Source: Xenopus tropicalis
Taxonomy: Eukaryota > Chordata > Amphibia > Anura > Pipidae
Assembly: GCF_000004195.4 (NCBI RefSeq)
Contig: NC_030679.2
Location: 145,764,243-145,828,242 of the forward strand
DNA: 64,000 bases
Direction: 5' to 3'
The notes below the pieces were generated by a model that was given only the letters and a program-made list of their open reading frames with translations, did not search any database and was not told the DNA's origin. Positions 1-11,800 of this stretch are shown piece after piece. How positions within the stretch are numbered: position 1 is the stretch's first letter; every line of letters starts with the position of its first letter. The translations under genes were made by a program, and so were the position numbers.

Positions 1-317
1 ATAGGCATCACAGTGCACACAAACAAGCCAAGGCACACATATATGCTAGGCCCCATCAGCCAATGAATGGGCAGAGTTCTGCCTTTTACTCCCACACTGC
101 TTCCTTTAACAGTAAGAGCTGCATCACTTCCTGTCAGCTGATCTCTGAGGGAACACACAGCTCATCACAAAATGGCGGCTCAAGGGAAAGGATGTAAAAG
201 GGCAATATTTACTGATATATATATTCCAGTTTGGGGAGATTCTTTAATAGGCCACTTAACCTAATATAAACTGTCTGTTGGTTATGTATTCATTCTGGGG
301 GGATAGTTTCCCTTTAA
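1..317 (+). repeat. T2/Kolobok-like MITE, right part
   Basis: The right end reads GGATAGTTTCCCTTTAA, which mirrors the TTAAAGGGAAACTAT left end of a related copy at 48028-48513. The two copies share about 280 bp with few changes. TTAAAGG termini on a TTAA target are known for the Xenopus T2/Kolobok MITEs, so the family call is by analogy. The left end lies outside the window. Confidence 0.7.
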
Positions 318-420
318 ACACCCAACACAAGTGTCCATTAGGTCACTGATGAATCTTCTTTGCTTTCAAACAGCCACCCATTGAATGTTGGGTTTGTATT
401 CATAAATCCAAGCTGTAGGC

Positions 421-428
421 ATATAAAT
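421..428 (+). promoter_or_regulatory. Possible TATA box of V2R gene A
   Basis: ATATAAAT lies about 125 bp upstream of the chosen ATG of gene A. It is the only TATA-like motif close to that start. Genes B and C have clearer TATA boxes 47-54 bp before their ATGs, so gene A may be built differently. Its true 5' exon could also lie to the left of this window. Confidence 0.35.
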
Positions 429-470
429 GCCTTAGGTATGTGTTCTTACACCGGTAGAATTGTGTGTTAA

Positions 471-500
471 ATGTCTGTGCATTTTCCTGTGCCTGGATAA
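471..500 (+). other. Short upstream ORF before V2R gene A
   Basis: If transcription starts near 450, the leader of gene A contains this nine-codon ATG ORF, closed by TAA before the receptor ATG at 553. An earlier ATG at 438 also closes quickly, at 470. Either could lower translation of the receptor. This holds only if the leader is unspliced. Confidence 0.3.
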
Positions 501-552
501 ACTATTAACTGTACATATTACACTCACAGGTGTTTTCCTGGTGGAAACCAAG

Positions 553-773
553 ATGGCTGGCAGTCTATATACAACATTTTGGTATTTCATCTTGTCCTAC
601 CCCATGCCAGCTTTGTACAGCAGGGACCAAGCCTGTAGGCTCCAGGTACCAGAGCTGGAGGGGATATTCCAGGCTGGGGATATAATGTTGGGGGCTTTGT
701 TGCCTCTTCATATTGACAAAGAGTATCATCCCGTTACTTTCAGAGAAAGACCTCCCAATATCAATTGTACAAC
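553..773 (+). CDS. V2R gene A, coding exon 1
   Basis: Encodes the signal peptide (a hydrophobic run around TTFWYFILSYPMPALYS) and the start of the ligand domain. The donor is AAC|GTAAGT, phase 2. A weak acceptor-like CACTCACAG ends at 529, so an unseen 5' exon is possible. No in-frame ATG precedes 553. Confidence 0.85.
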
Positions 774-3700
774 GTAAGTGGGGTTTTATTTTCTGTGATG
801 CTGTGGGGAGAAGTGGGATAATTCAATGGACCCACATATCTTTTCTGCAGTAGGGAGGGCACTGTTCCTTAAGTGTCTTTTTAATGTATAAGTACAGTAC
901 AGTTCTGGGTTCCAGCACTCAGTAAGAACATTATACATTGGGCTAGCCAAGGCAAGGGCTTGGCAAGGTTGTGATCACAATGTAAGGTTCCCATCTGTCC
1001 CCGTTTTATGGGGATCAGCCCCGTTTCAGGACCTTGGTCCCGGGGAAAAGTGTCCCCGTGAAGCGTCCTCGGCTGCAAGCAGGGGTCCCATCAAATCCCC
1101 GTACTGTTATGTGTCTCATTCTAAAAACTGTGCCTGGAAAAGTGTCCCCGTGAAGCGTCCCCGGCTGCAAGCAGGGGTCCCATCAAATCCCCGTACTGTT
1201 ATGTGTCTCATTCTAAAAACTGTGCCTGGAAAAGTGTCCCCGTGAAGCATCCCCGGCTGCAAGCAGGGGTCCCATCAAATCCCCGTAATGGACCCACATA
1301 TCTTTTCTGCAGTAGGGAGGGCACTGTTCCTTAAGTGTCTTTTTAATGTAAAAGTACAGTACAGTTCTGGGTTCCAGCACTCAGTAAGAACATTATACAT
1401 TGGGCTAGCCATGGCAAGGTTGTGATCACAATGTAAGGTTCCCATCTGTCCCCATTTTATGGGGATCAGCCCCGTTTCAGGACCTTGGTCCCGGCGAAAA
1501 GTGTCCCCGTGAAGCGTCCCCGGCTGCAAGCAGGGGTCCCATCAAATCCCCGTACTGTTATGTGTCTCATTCTAAATCAGCCCCGTTTCAGGACCTTGGT
1601 CCCGGGGAAAAGTGTCCCCGTGAAGCGTCCCCAGCTGCAAGTAGGGGTCCCATCAAATCCCCGTACTGTTATGTGTCTCATTCTAAAAACTGTGCCTGGA
1701 AAAGTTTCCCCGTGAAGCGTCCCCAGCTGCAAGCAGGGGTCCCATCAAATCCCCGTACTGTTATGTGTCTCATTCTAAAAACTGTGCCTGGAAAAGTGTC
1801 CCCGTGAAGCGTCCCGGGCTGAAAGCAGGGGTCCCATCAAATCCCCGTACTGTTATGTGTCTCATTCTAAAAACTGTGCCTAGAAAAGTGTCCCCGTGAA
1901 GCGTCCCCGGCTGCAAGCAGGGGTCCCACCCATCAAATCCCTGTACTGTTATGTGTCTCATTCTAAAAACTGTGCCTAGAAAAGTGTCCCCGGGAAGCGT
2001 ACCCGGCTGAAAGCAGGGGTCCCATCAAATCCCTGTACTGTTATGTGTCTCATTCTAAAAACTGTGCCTAGAAAAGTGTCCCCGTGAAGCGTCCCCGGCT
2101 GCAAGCAGGGGTCCCATCAAATCCCCGTACTGTTATGTGTCTCATTCTAAAAACTGTGCCTGGAAAAGTGTCCCCGTGAAGCGTCCCCGGCTGCAAGCAG
2201 GGGTCCCATCAAATCCCCGTAATGGACCCACATATCTTTTCTGCAGTAGGGAGGGCACTGTTCCTTAAGTGTCTTTTTAATGTAAAAGTACAGTACAGTT
2301 CTGGGTTCCAGCACTCAGTAAGAACATTATACATTGGGCTAGCCATGGCAAGGGCTTGGCAAGGTTGTGATCACAATGTAAGGTTCCCATCTGTCCCCAT
2401 TTTATGGGGATCAGCCCCGTTTCAGGACCTTGGTCCCGGCGAAAAGTGTCCCCGTGAAGCGTCCCCGGCTGCAAGCAGGGGTCCCATCAAATCCCCGTAC
2501 TGTTATGTGTCTCATTCTAAAAACTGTGCCTGGAAAAGTGTCCCCGTGAAGCGTCCCCAGCTGCAAGCAGGGGTCCCATCAAATCCCTGTACTGTTATGT
2601 GTCTAATTCTAAAAAATGTGCCTGGAAAAGTGTCCCCGTGAAGCGTCCCCAGCTGCAAGCAGGGGTCCCATCAAATCCCCGTACTGTTATGGGTCTCATT
2701 CTAAAAACTGTGCCTGGAAAAGTGTCCCCGCGAAATGTCCCCGGCTGCAAGCAGGGGTCCCATCAAATCCCTGTACTGTTATGTGTCTCATTCTAAAAAC
2801 TGTGCCTGAAAAAAGTGTCCCCGCGAAGTGTCCCCGGCTGCAAGCAGGGGTCCCATCAAATCTCCGTACTGTTATGTGTCTCATTCTAAAAACTGTACCT
2901 GGAAAAGTGTCCCCGTGAAGCGTCCCCGGCTGCAAACAGGGGTCTCATCAAATCTCCGTACTGTTATGTGTCTCATTCTAAAAACTGTGCCTGGCACTAC
3001 ACTACCCAACATAAGTGATGAGCAAATTTTTTCGGGCGGCATGGATTGCAGCAAAATTCCACATTTCGCCATCGGTATCAGCCGCAAAATTTTGCAGTTC
3101 AAAATTTACGGTAGGCGCTACCGTAAATTTTCCATTGCGAAATTTTGTGGCGCTACCATAAATTTTTCCATTGCAAAATTTTGCGGCTGATACCATGCTG
3201 CAATCCATGCCGGCCGAAAAAATTTGCTCATCACTTATGTTGAGTAGTGTAGTTCCAGGCACAGTTTTTAGAATGAGACACGTAACAGTACAGGGATTTG
3301 ATGGGACCCCTGCTTGCAGCTGGGGATGTCTCACGGGGACACTTTTCCCCAGGACCAAGGTCCTGAAATGGGGCTGATCCCCATGAAATGGGGACGGATG
3401 GCACAGGGGACACTGGAACAGTCTCGTCAAATCGGGCGTGGTTGCGTCAAAAAATTTTTGTATTTCTCGAATTTTTCACCGTTTCGCAATAAAGTTTAGC
3501 AAATTTTTTGGAGAAACGGAACAGATTCACTCATCACTACCCAACGTTCCATGGCAATGCATAAATACTATAAATATATATAGGAGATCATACAACAAAT
3601 TCGGTAATGCTTTAGTGAAGAGTTGACCATTACTCTTTCTTAGAATGAAAAAAAGCTATTAAGAAAAGTTTTTAGGATGTAAGATTTTGAAATTCTTTTC

Positions 3701-6700
3701 TAAAAGCAGCTGTACTGGCAGAAACAGTAATACATAAGATATCTTTGTGCATTCCCGATTCTTTAGTACATAACTAATCTGTTCTCTTTTTTTTTAAGAT
3801 TTAACGTTGAGAATTTCCAGCAGCTCCAGGCCCTAATATTTGCTGTGGAGGAGATCAACAATAACCCCAATATTCTTCCAAATATCACCCTTGGATTTCA
3901 AGCCTATGACTCCTGCAATGTGCTACAGAAAGATCTGGAAGGGACCTTACAGGTGTTGACAGGATATAACGGGATTATCCCTAATTACAGATGTCTGGAA
4001 AATATTCCCATTGCTGCCATTATAGGACCCTACACTTCCACCCACTCTATTCTTCTAGCTCATATCCTTGGTCTATATAGATACCCCCAGGTAAAGTATG
4101 ACTGTGTGTATGAGGGAAACCTCACCATATGAAATGGAGACCATTCTTCCAAAGCCACGTCATTTACAAATTTAGGGTTGTTAGTCCAAATATCTCTGTT
4201 GTATTTCAACAGGTCAGCCATTTTTCAACCAGCCCCGTCCTGAGCGACAAAAGAATGTTCCCTTCTTTCTTTAGGACTGTCCCTAGTGACATGTTTCAAT
4301 CCCAAGGATTGGCAAAGCTGGTGCTCCATTTTGGTTGGACTTGGATTGGGCTGTTAGCCCTTGATAATGACTATGGTCAGCAAGGAATTCAGTTGGTAAA
4401 ACAAGAGTTAATAAAGGCTGGAGCATGCATCGCCTTCTCTGAGAATATCCTTATGAGTCAACCAGACCGCAATGCTCGTCATATAGTCAATGTCATTAAG
4501 AAGTCAGCAGCTACAGTTATAATTGTCTTCTCCCTACCTGTTGATTTGGTGCCCATCCTGGATGAGATGTTGACCCAGAACATCACCAAGAAGGTCTTTG
4601 TTGCCAGTGAAGCATGGTCCACTTCAACTCTATTTTCCGATGGCAAATTTTCTGACATACTAACTGGCACCATTGGTTTAGCTCTCCACAGTGAGATGAT
4701 TCCAGGGTTTGGAGACTTCCTCAACAAGTCTCTCCATTCCATGACCTGGTTGAAATTACTTTGGGAGGAATTTTTTGTTTGCAAATTCGCAGGTGAAAGA
4801 AACCTCACCGTTACTTTAGACGCTCCAATAAAAATGTGCACAGGAATGGAAGCTCTACAAATCAATGATGTCTCCAGCCTAAGAGCCACCTACAATGTGT
4901 ACACTGCAGTGCGTGTTGTGGCCAAGGCTTTTGAAAATATGAAAAACATTGAGGCACCGAAGGTGTTCTCTTGTGGAAAATGTGAATATTTTAAACCATG
5001 GAAGGTAATATCTCACAAGCTGTTTTAGATATCGGTTAGATTCCATAAAGATGGAGAAATCATTCTTTCTCCTGTTCTATCTTCTCAATAGCTCTTAGAG
5101 TATATGAGAAAGGTGAAGGTTGTGCTGAGCAGTGGACGGGAGATTTTCTTTGATGAAAACGGGGACCCACCAGCCGTCTATGACATTGTGAACTGGAAGT
5201 TGAGCCCAGAAGGCACCATAAAGCAAGTCAAAGTGGGCAGTTATGATATAGCAGCTTTATCTGGACGTGTCTTCAGCGTCAACACAAGCTCCATCTTTTG
5301 GGCTACTGGGAATGAACAGGTATGTTCATCATTGTTAGAGGGCATATTCTATACTTTGCAATACCTTGAGTTGTTAAACCAAGCAAGCCAAGTCATTGAT
5401 AATAACGTCTTCCAGGTCCCTGTATCGGTCTGCAGCCAGAGCTGTCCCCCTGGTTTCAGGAAAGTGGCCATAAATGGGAAACCAGCCTGCTGCTTCCAGT
5501 GTATCCCTTGTCCCCAAGGAGAGATCTCCAACCATACAGGCAAGTGATGAACTTGATGTCTAGATCAAAAAATCTGTAGCATAGGCCATTTTCTAATGAT
5601 TTCGTTGAAAATATGATGGACAAGGCAGACACTGGGGCACTTGGGGTTGGTCTTTGTTCTGATGGAAGTCAAGACATTTATATAATATACATTAAGGAGG
5701 ATTCATGTTTAGTCTAGGCAACAAAGGGTTATGTGTTACAATAAATCACAAGATGTCTGCTCATCCGAGAGCGATAAAATGCAATCACTTAGAATGCCCA
5801 ATACCTTGGGGTATGCCTTCTTCTCAGGAAACCTCTATGTTCTCTTGCAGATGCTGTTGATTGTGTCACCTGTACTTGGGATGAATGGCCAAATCTACAG
5901 AAAACGAAATGCCTCCAAAAGAACATAGAATATCTGTCCTATGAAGATCCTTTGGGGGCAAGTCTGGCAGTTACTGGCATCATATCATCTTTAGTCCCTG
6001 TTGTTATTCTGAGGCTTTTTATTAAATATAAAAGCACACCTATTGTGAAAGCCAACAATTATTCCCTTAGCTGTCTTCTTCTGCTGTGCCTGCCCCTCTG
6101 CTTCCTCTGCTCTCTGACATTTATTGGTTACCCTCAACCTGAGAAGTGTCTTCTGCGCCAAGCTGCCTTTGGGTTGGTCTTTACCCTCTGCATCTCTTGT
6201 ATTTTGGCCAAAACGATTATGGTAGTTTTTGCCTTTATGGCCCACCAACCTGGTAGCAAACTGAGGATACTGGTGAGACCTTTTGTGTCCTACTTAATTA
6301 TTTCTATTTGTTTTCTCTTACAATTGATTTTGTGCCTGGTATCACTGGTAAAACTTCCATCGTTCACTGAATATGACACTCAAACAAAACCTGGAATCAT
6401 AATTGTTCAGTGTAACAATGGCTTTTCTTTAGCCTTCTGGAGTATGCTTGCCTATCTTGGTCTACTGGCCACCATAAGCTTTATTGTTGCTTTCTTAGCC
6501 AGAAGGCTCCCTGACAGCTTCAATGAGGCCAAGTTCATCACATTCAGCATGCTGGCCTTCCTCAGTGTCTGGGTGTCCTTCATTCTGGCATCTCTCAACG
6601 CACAAGGAAAATATACCGAAGCTGTGGAGGTCTTTGCTATCCTTTCTTCCAGCTGGGCCTTGGTAGCCTGCATGTTTCTCCCTAAATGCTTTATCATGTT

Positions 6701-6758
6701 GTTCAGACCTGCCTTGAACTCCAAGAAGCGACTTATCAAGGATAATAGTCATTTATAA
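553..6758 (+). CDS. Vomeronasal type-2 receptor (V2R), gene A, 854 aa
   Basis: Family-C G-protein-coupled receptor of the vomeronasal/olfactory V2R group, which sits in the plasma membrane of sensory neurons and detects peptides or amino acids. The coding exons are 553-773, 3799-4090, 4213-5004, 5092-5319, 5416-5539 and 5851-6758. They sum to 2565 nt with no internal stop. Residues 1-24 form a signal peptide and about 25-510 the Venus-flytrap domain, with SEAWSTS and NDYGQQG. Nine cysteines across exons 5 and 6 (CSQSC, CC, CIPC, CVTC and a final KC) form the NCD3G linker, and about 590-835 are the seven helices, with FNEAKF and LPKCF. The 228-bp and 124-bp exons are the usual V2R sizes. The first in-frame ATG at 553 aligns with the third codon after the start exon of genes B and C. 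Intron 5 begins with GC instead of GT. The gene appears intact. The exact orthologue is unknown. Confidence 0.93.
827..2994 (+). repeat. 92-bp tandem array with interspersed leader blocks
   Basis: Units carrying AAGTGTCCCCGTGAAGCGTC recur every 92 bp (for example near 1051, 1143 and 1235). A longer block starting GGACCCACATATCTTTTCTG occurs three times, near 827, 1288 and 2222. The array fills most of intron 1 of gene A. The open frames in it are repeat artefacts. Confidence 0.9.
2995..3545. mobile_element. Fold-back MITE complex (GTGATGAGC family)
   Basis: AAGTGATGAGCAAATTTTTT near 3013 is mirrored by AATTTGCTCATCACTTATG near 3225, giving a palindrome of about 220 bp. Beyond it, 3236-3420 is an inverted single copy of the flanking 92-bp-repeat block. 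A second family end, GATTCACTCATCACTA, sits near 3525. This is a nested or fold-back DNA element. Confidence 0.7.
3799..4090 (+). CDS. V2R gene A, coding exon 2
   Basis: 292 bp, the same length as the matching exons of genes B and C. A polypyrimidine tract and TTTTTAAG acceptor precede it, and the donor is CAG|GTAAAG. It encodes FQQLQALIFAVEEINNN and ends in GLYRYPQ, part of lobe 1 of the Venus-flytrap domain. Confidence 0.93.
4213..5004 (+). CDS. V2R gene A, coding exon 3
   Basis: 792-bp exon, phase 0 at both ends (ACAG|GTC, AAG|GTAATA). It carries most of the ligand domain, including [28 protein letters not shown] and SEAWSTS. It is 39 bp shorter than the exon in B and C, mostly before the final FKPWK. 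Confidence 0.94.
5092..5319 (+). CDS. V2R gene A, coding exon 4
   Basis: 228-bp exon between CAATAG and CAG|GTATGT. It encodes the last part of the ligand domain, with [21 protein letters not shown] and QVKVGSYD, which are typical of family C receptors. Confidence 0.94.
5416..5539 (+). CDS. V2R gene A, coding exon 5 (cysteine-rich)
   Basis: 124-bp exon holding six of the nine linker cysteines. The acceptor is TTCCAG. The donor is ACAG|GCAAGT, a GC-AG intron, whereas the same junctions in genes B and C use GT. Confidence 0.93.
5851..6758 (+). CDS. V2R gene A, coding exon 6 (seven helices)
   Basis: Starts after TCTCTTGCAG and encodes the last three linker cysteines, all seven membrane helices and a short tail ending at TAA. 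Conserved family-C strings include [30 protein letters not shown] and LPKCF. The tail ends KKRLIKDNSHL and lacks the RRAR of genes B and C. Confidence 0.96.
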
Positions 6759-7210
6759 CTCAGCACCATCGATTTTTGGACTGCCACAGACCACTCTAAA
6801 CATCTAAACTGGATCCTTGCATCTACTTACAGTTTACAAACTTGAAACAAAACAAATATACAGATATATTTTTGGAAGGGTTAGGTGTACTTGCTCTCAA
6901 AACTGAAAGTATTATTTCCTGATACGGTGCAAATGAATTTACTGATTTACAATGGATTACTTCTGAAAACGCTATGCTTTTCTTTCATGTTGTTCTGGTT
7001 AAATACATTTCCTGATAAGAGTGCAAATGTCTCAACGTTCTTTCTTCCACTCAACATTGTAATTTAGGTTGACTTTCAACCCTTTGGTCTAAATGAAAAC
7101 TGTGTAACTGCTAGTTCCTTCTGAATCCATCGGAAAAGGTGACCCCATGACTGAGGAAAGGATCTAGTAAATAGAGCATAAGAGAGATTCGAATACATGG
7201 CTCCCTTATA
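6759..7210 (+). other. 3' flank of V2R gene A
   Basis: AT-rich sequence after the gene A stop, with no further exon. No clear AATAAA was found close to the stop. The first is at 7314, inside the neighbouring transposable element, so the polyadenylation site of gene A is uncertain. Confidence 0.4.
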
Positions 7211-8203
7211 CAGGTATAGGACCCATTATCTAGAATGCTCTGGACCAAGGGTATTCTGGATAAGGGGTCTTTCCATAATTTGGATCTCCATACATTAAGT
7301 CTACTAAGAAATCAATAAAATATTAATTAACCCCAATAGGATTTTTTGGCATCCAATAAGGATTTTTTATATCTTAGTTGTAAGGTATTGTTTTATTATT
7401 ACAGAGAAAAGGGAATCATTTAACCATTAAATAAACCCAACAGGGCTGTTCTGCCCCAATAAGGGGTAATTATATCTTAGTTGGGATCAAGTACAGGTAC
7501 TGTTTTATTATTACAGAGAAAAGGGAATCATTTAACCATTAAATAAACCCAATAGGGCTGTTCTGCCCCCAATAAGGGGTAATTATATCTTAGTTGGGAT
7601 CAAGTACAGGTACTGTTTTATTATTACAGAGAAAAGGGAATCATTTAACCATGAAATAAACCCAATAGGGCTGTTCTGCCCCAATAAGGGGTAATTATAT
7701 CTTAGTTGGGATCAAGTACAGGTACTGTTTTATTATTACAGAGAAAAGGGAATCATTTAACCATGAAATAAACCCAATAGGGCTGTTCTGCCCCCAATAA
7801 GGGGTAATTATATCTTAGTTGGGATCAAGTACAGGTACTGTTTTATTATTACAGAGAAAAGGGAATCATTTAACCATGAAATAAACCCAATAGGGCTGTT
7901 CTGCCCCAATAAGGGGTAATTATATCTTAGTTGGGATCAAGTACAGGTACTGTTTTATTATTACAGAGAAAAGGGAATCATTTAACCATTAAATAAACCC
8001 AATAGGACTGTTCTGCCCCCAATAAGGGGTAATTATATCTTAGTTGGGATCAAGTACAGGTACTGTTTTATTATCACAGAGAAAAAGGAAATCAGTTTTA
8101 AAATTCTGAATTATTTGATTAAAATGGAGTCTATGGGAGACGGGCTTTTTGAAATGTGGAGCTTTCTGGATAACGGGTTTCCGGATAAGGGATCCTATAC
8201 CTG
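7211..8203. mobile_element. TIR DNA element with internal 114-bp tandem repeats
   Basis: The ends are CAGGTATAGGACCCATTATC and GGATAAGGGATCCTATACCTG, which are inverted copies. The middle holds about six copies of a 113-114 bp unit (GGGCTGTTCTGCCCC, GGGGTAATTATATCTTAG). Related copies are at 37405-38275 and 51103-51486. No transposase is encoded, so this is a MITE. Its superfamily is uncertain. Confidence 0.85.
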
Positions 8204-8892
8204 TATACTGGAAGGGGGGTTAAGGTTTTGCCAACCTTTATTTCATGTAGTCCCCAAGGTAGGCAATGAACAACTAAGAGCAGGTCCTGATTAATAGTTT
8301 GGAGGTGAGATGCTTCCAATTCCCAGGTATTCTCAGGAATTGTCATTGCAGTTCAGCAACTGGCCAAGGGGTGTCAGGGTTCCCTAGTTTATAGAAGGGG
8401 AAGGAACCACATCCTGTATCCTCACTCATGTGTTACCCTGAGAATGAAGTCTGTAGAATTTTACTGGATCATTAGAGCAAGAGGTGAAACTGAAAGAAAT
8501 GGAATAAAATGTACAAGGTGCAAAAGTGCAAAAAAACTATATATCATCCAAACATGTAAATGCATAAGAATATAACTGGAACATGAAACACATATGCTGG
8601 CACACATTAGGGAAAAAGCAATATCTCTCCCACAATGTACTGTCATGGGTCACATGCTAGAAGTATGGTGGTTACAAAGGGTCAAAACTTACACCAAATG
8701 GGTTTTATACAGATACACTAAATGGCCAGCAGAGGGAGTTTACCGTAAGTGAGTAATGCAAAATGACAAGAGGAAGGAAGCTTATGCTGGAGACACCACG
8801 TGTTCTTTCTTTGTATCCTCATTTGCTGGAGGAGGTGGAGTTCTGAAGGGCCTTGGTGGAGGTAGGCACAGTTAGTAGAGCAGTCAGAGGAT
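8204..8892. other. Intergenic stretch, nothing recognised
   Basis: Unique-looking sequence between a TIR element and a satellite. I see no splice-framed receptor exon, RNA gene or clear repeat here. Confidence 0.4.
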
Positions 8893-11800
8893 AAGCACTC
8901 ACCCCAAATCCCCCCCTAACTGGCCTTCAGGCTGGGCCCCCTTAGCCCATAACAAGGTTACAGATATATAGAAACATTGAGGTAACAGTCACCCCGCTAT
9001 AGTTCCAGGGGTACCCAGGGCACAAATAAGCACTCACCCCAAATCCCCCCTAACTGGCCTTCAGGCTGGGCCCCCTTAGCCCATAACAAGGTTACAGACA
9101 GATATATAGAAACATTGGGGTAACAGTCACCCTGCTATAGTTCCAGGGGTACCCAGGGCACAAATAAGCACTCACCCCAAATCCCCCCCTAACTGGCCTT
9201 CAGGCTGGGCCCCCTTAGCCCATAACAAGGTTACAGATATATAGAAACATTGGGGTAACAGTCACCCCGCTATAGTTCCAGGGGTACCCAGGGCACAAAT
9301 AAGCACTCACCCCAAATCCCCCCTAACTGGCCTTCAGGCTGGGCCCCCTTAGCCCATAACAAGGTTACAGATATATAGAAACATTGGGGTAACAGTCACC
9401 CTACTATAGTTCCAGGGGTACCCAGGGCACAAATAAGCACTCACCCCAAATCCCCCCTAACTGGCCTTCAGGCTGGGCCCCCTTAGCCCATAACAAGGTT
9501 ACAGATATATAGAAACATTGGGGTAACAGTCACCCTGCTATAGTTCCAGGGGCACCCAGGGCACAAATAAGCACTCACCCCAAATCCCCCCCTAACTGGC
9601 CTTCAGGCTGGGCCCCCTTAGCCCATAACAAGGTTACAGATATATAGAAACATTGGGGTAACAGTCACCCCGCTATAGTTCCAGGGGTACCCAGGGCACA
9701 AATAAGCACTCACCCCAAATCCCCCCCTAACTGGCCTTCAGGCTGGGCCCCCTTAGCCCATAACAAGGTTACAGATATATAGAAACATTGGGGTAACAGT
9801 CACCCTGCTATAGTTCCAGGGGTACCCAGGGCACAAATAAGCACTCACCCCAAATCCCCCCTAACTGGCCTTCAGGCTGGGCCCCCTTAGCCCATAACAA
9901 GGTTACAGATATATAGAAACATTGGGGTAACAGTCACCCCGCTATAGTTCCAGGGGTACCCAGGGCACAAATAAGCACTCACCCCAAATCCCCCCTAACT
10001 GGCCTTCAGGCTGGGCCCCCTTAGCCCATAACAAGGTTACAGATATATAGAAACATTGGGGTAACAGTCACCCTGCTATAGTTCCAGGGGCACCCAGGGC
10101 ACAAATAAGCACTCACCCCAAATCCCCCCCTAACTGGCCTTCAGGCTGGGCCCCCTTAGCCCATAACAAGGTTACAGATATATAGAAACATTGGGGTAAC
10201 AGTCCCCCTGCTATAGTTCCAGGGGTACCCAGGGCACAAATAAGCACTCACCCCAAATCCCCCCCTAACTGGCCTTCAGGCTGGGCCCCCTTAGCCCATA
10301 ACAAGGTTACAGATATATAGAAACATTGGGGTAACAGTCACCCCGCTATAGTCCCAGGGGTACCCAGGGCACAAATAAGCACTCACCCCAAATCCCCCCC
10401 TAACTGGCCTTCAGGCTGGGCCCCCTTAGCCCATAACAAGGTTACAGATATATAGAAACATTGGGGTAACAGTCACCCCGCTATAGTTCCAGGGGTACCC
10501 AGGGCACAAATAAGCACTCACCCCAAATCCCCCCTAACTGGCCTTCAGGCTGGGCCCCCTTAGCCCATAACAAGGTTACAGATATATAGAAACATTGGGG
10601 TAACAGTCACCCCGCTATAGTTCCAGGGGTACCCAGGGCACAAATAAGCACTCACCCCAAATCCCCCCTAACTGGCCTTCAGGCTGGGCCCCCTTAGCCC
10701 ATAACAAGGTTACAGATATATAGAAACATTGGGGTAACAGTCACCCCGCTATAGTTCCAGGGGTACCCAGGGCACAAATAAGCACTCACCCCAAATCCCC
10801 CCCTAACTGGCCTTCAGGCTGGGCCCCCTTAGCCCATAACAAGGTTACAGATATATAGAAACATTGGGGTAACAGTCACCCCGCTATAGTTCCAGGGGTA
10901 CCCAGGGCACAAATAAGGACTTACCCCAAATCCCCCCTAACTGGCCTTCAGGCTGGGCCCCCTTAGCCCATAACAAGGTTACAGATATATAGAAACATTG
11001 GGGTAACAGTCACCCCGCTATAGTTCCAGGGGTACCCAGGGCACAAATAAGGACTTACCCCAAATCCCCCCTAACTGGCCTTCAGGCTGGGCCCCCTTAG
11101 CCCATAACAAGGTTACAGATATATAGAAACATTGGGGTAACAGTCACCCTGCTATAGTTCCAGGGGCACCCAGGGCACAAATAAGCACTCACCCCAAATC
11201 CCCCCCTAACTGGCCTTCAGGCTGGGCCCCCTTAGCCCATAACAAGGTTACAGATATATAGAAACATTGGGGTAACAGTCACCCCGCTATAGTTCCAGGG
11301 GTACCCAGGGCACAAATAAGCACTCACCCCAAATCCCCCCTAACTGGCCTTCAGGCTGGGCCCCCTTAGCCCATAACAAGGTTACAGATATATAGAAACA
11401 TTGGGGTAACAGTCACCCTGCTATAGTTCCAGGGGTACCCAGGGCACAAATAAGCACTCACCCCCAAATCCCCCCTAACTGGCCTTCAGGCTGGGCCCCC
11501 TTAGCCCATAACAAGGTTACAGATATATAGAAACATTGGGGTAACAGTCACCCCGCTATAGTTCCAGGGGTACCCAGGGCACAAATAAGCACTCACCCCA
11601 AATCCCCCCTAACTGGCCTTCAGGCTGGGCCCCCTTAGCCCATAACAAGGTTACAGATATATAGAAACATTGGGGTAACAGTCACCCTGCTATAGTTCCA
11701 GGGGCACCCAGGGCACAAATAAGCACTCACCCCAAATCCCCCCTAACTGGCCTTCAGGCTGGGCCCCCTTAGCCCATAACAAGGTTACAGATATATAGAA

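Noticed and set aside
460..552. N-terminal extension of gene A from a TTG codon
   Set aside because: There is no in-frame ATG before 553, and the ATG at 553 is followed directly by a good signal peptide.
1485..3190. Many short open frames in intron 1 of gene A
   Set aside because: They repeat with the 92-bp array and shift frame from unit to unit.
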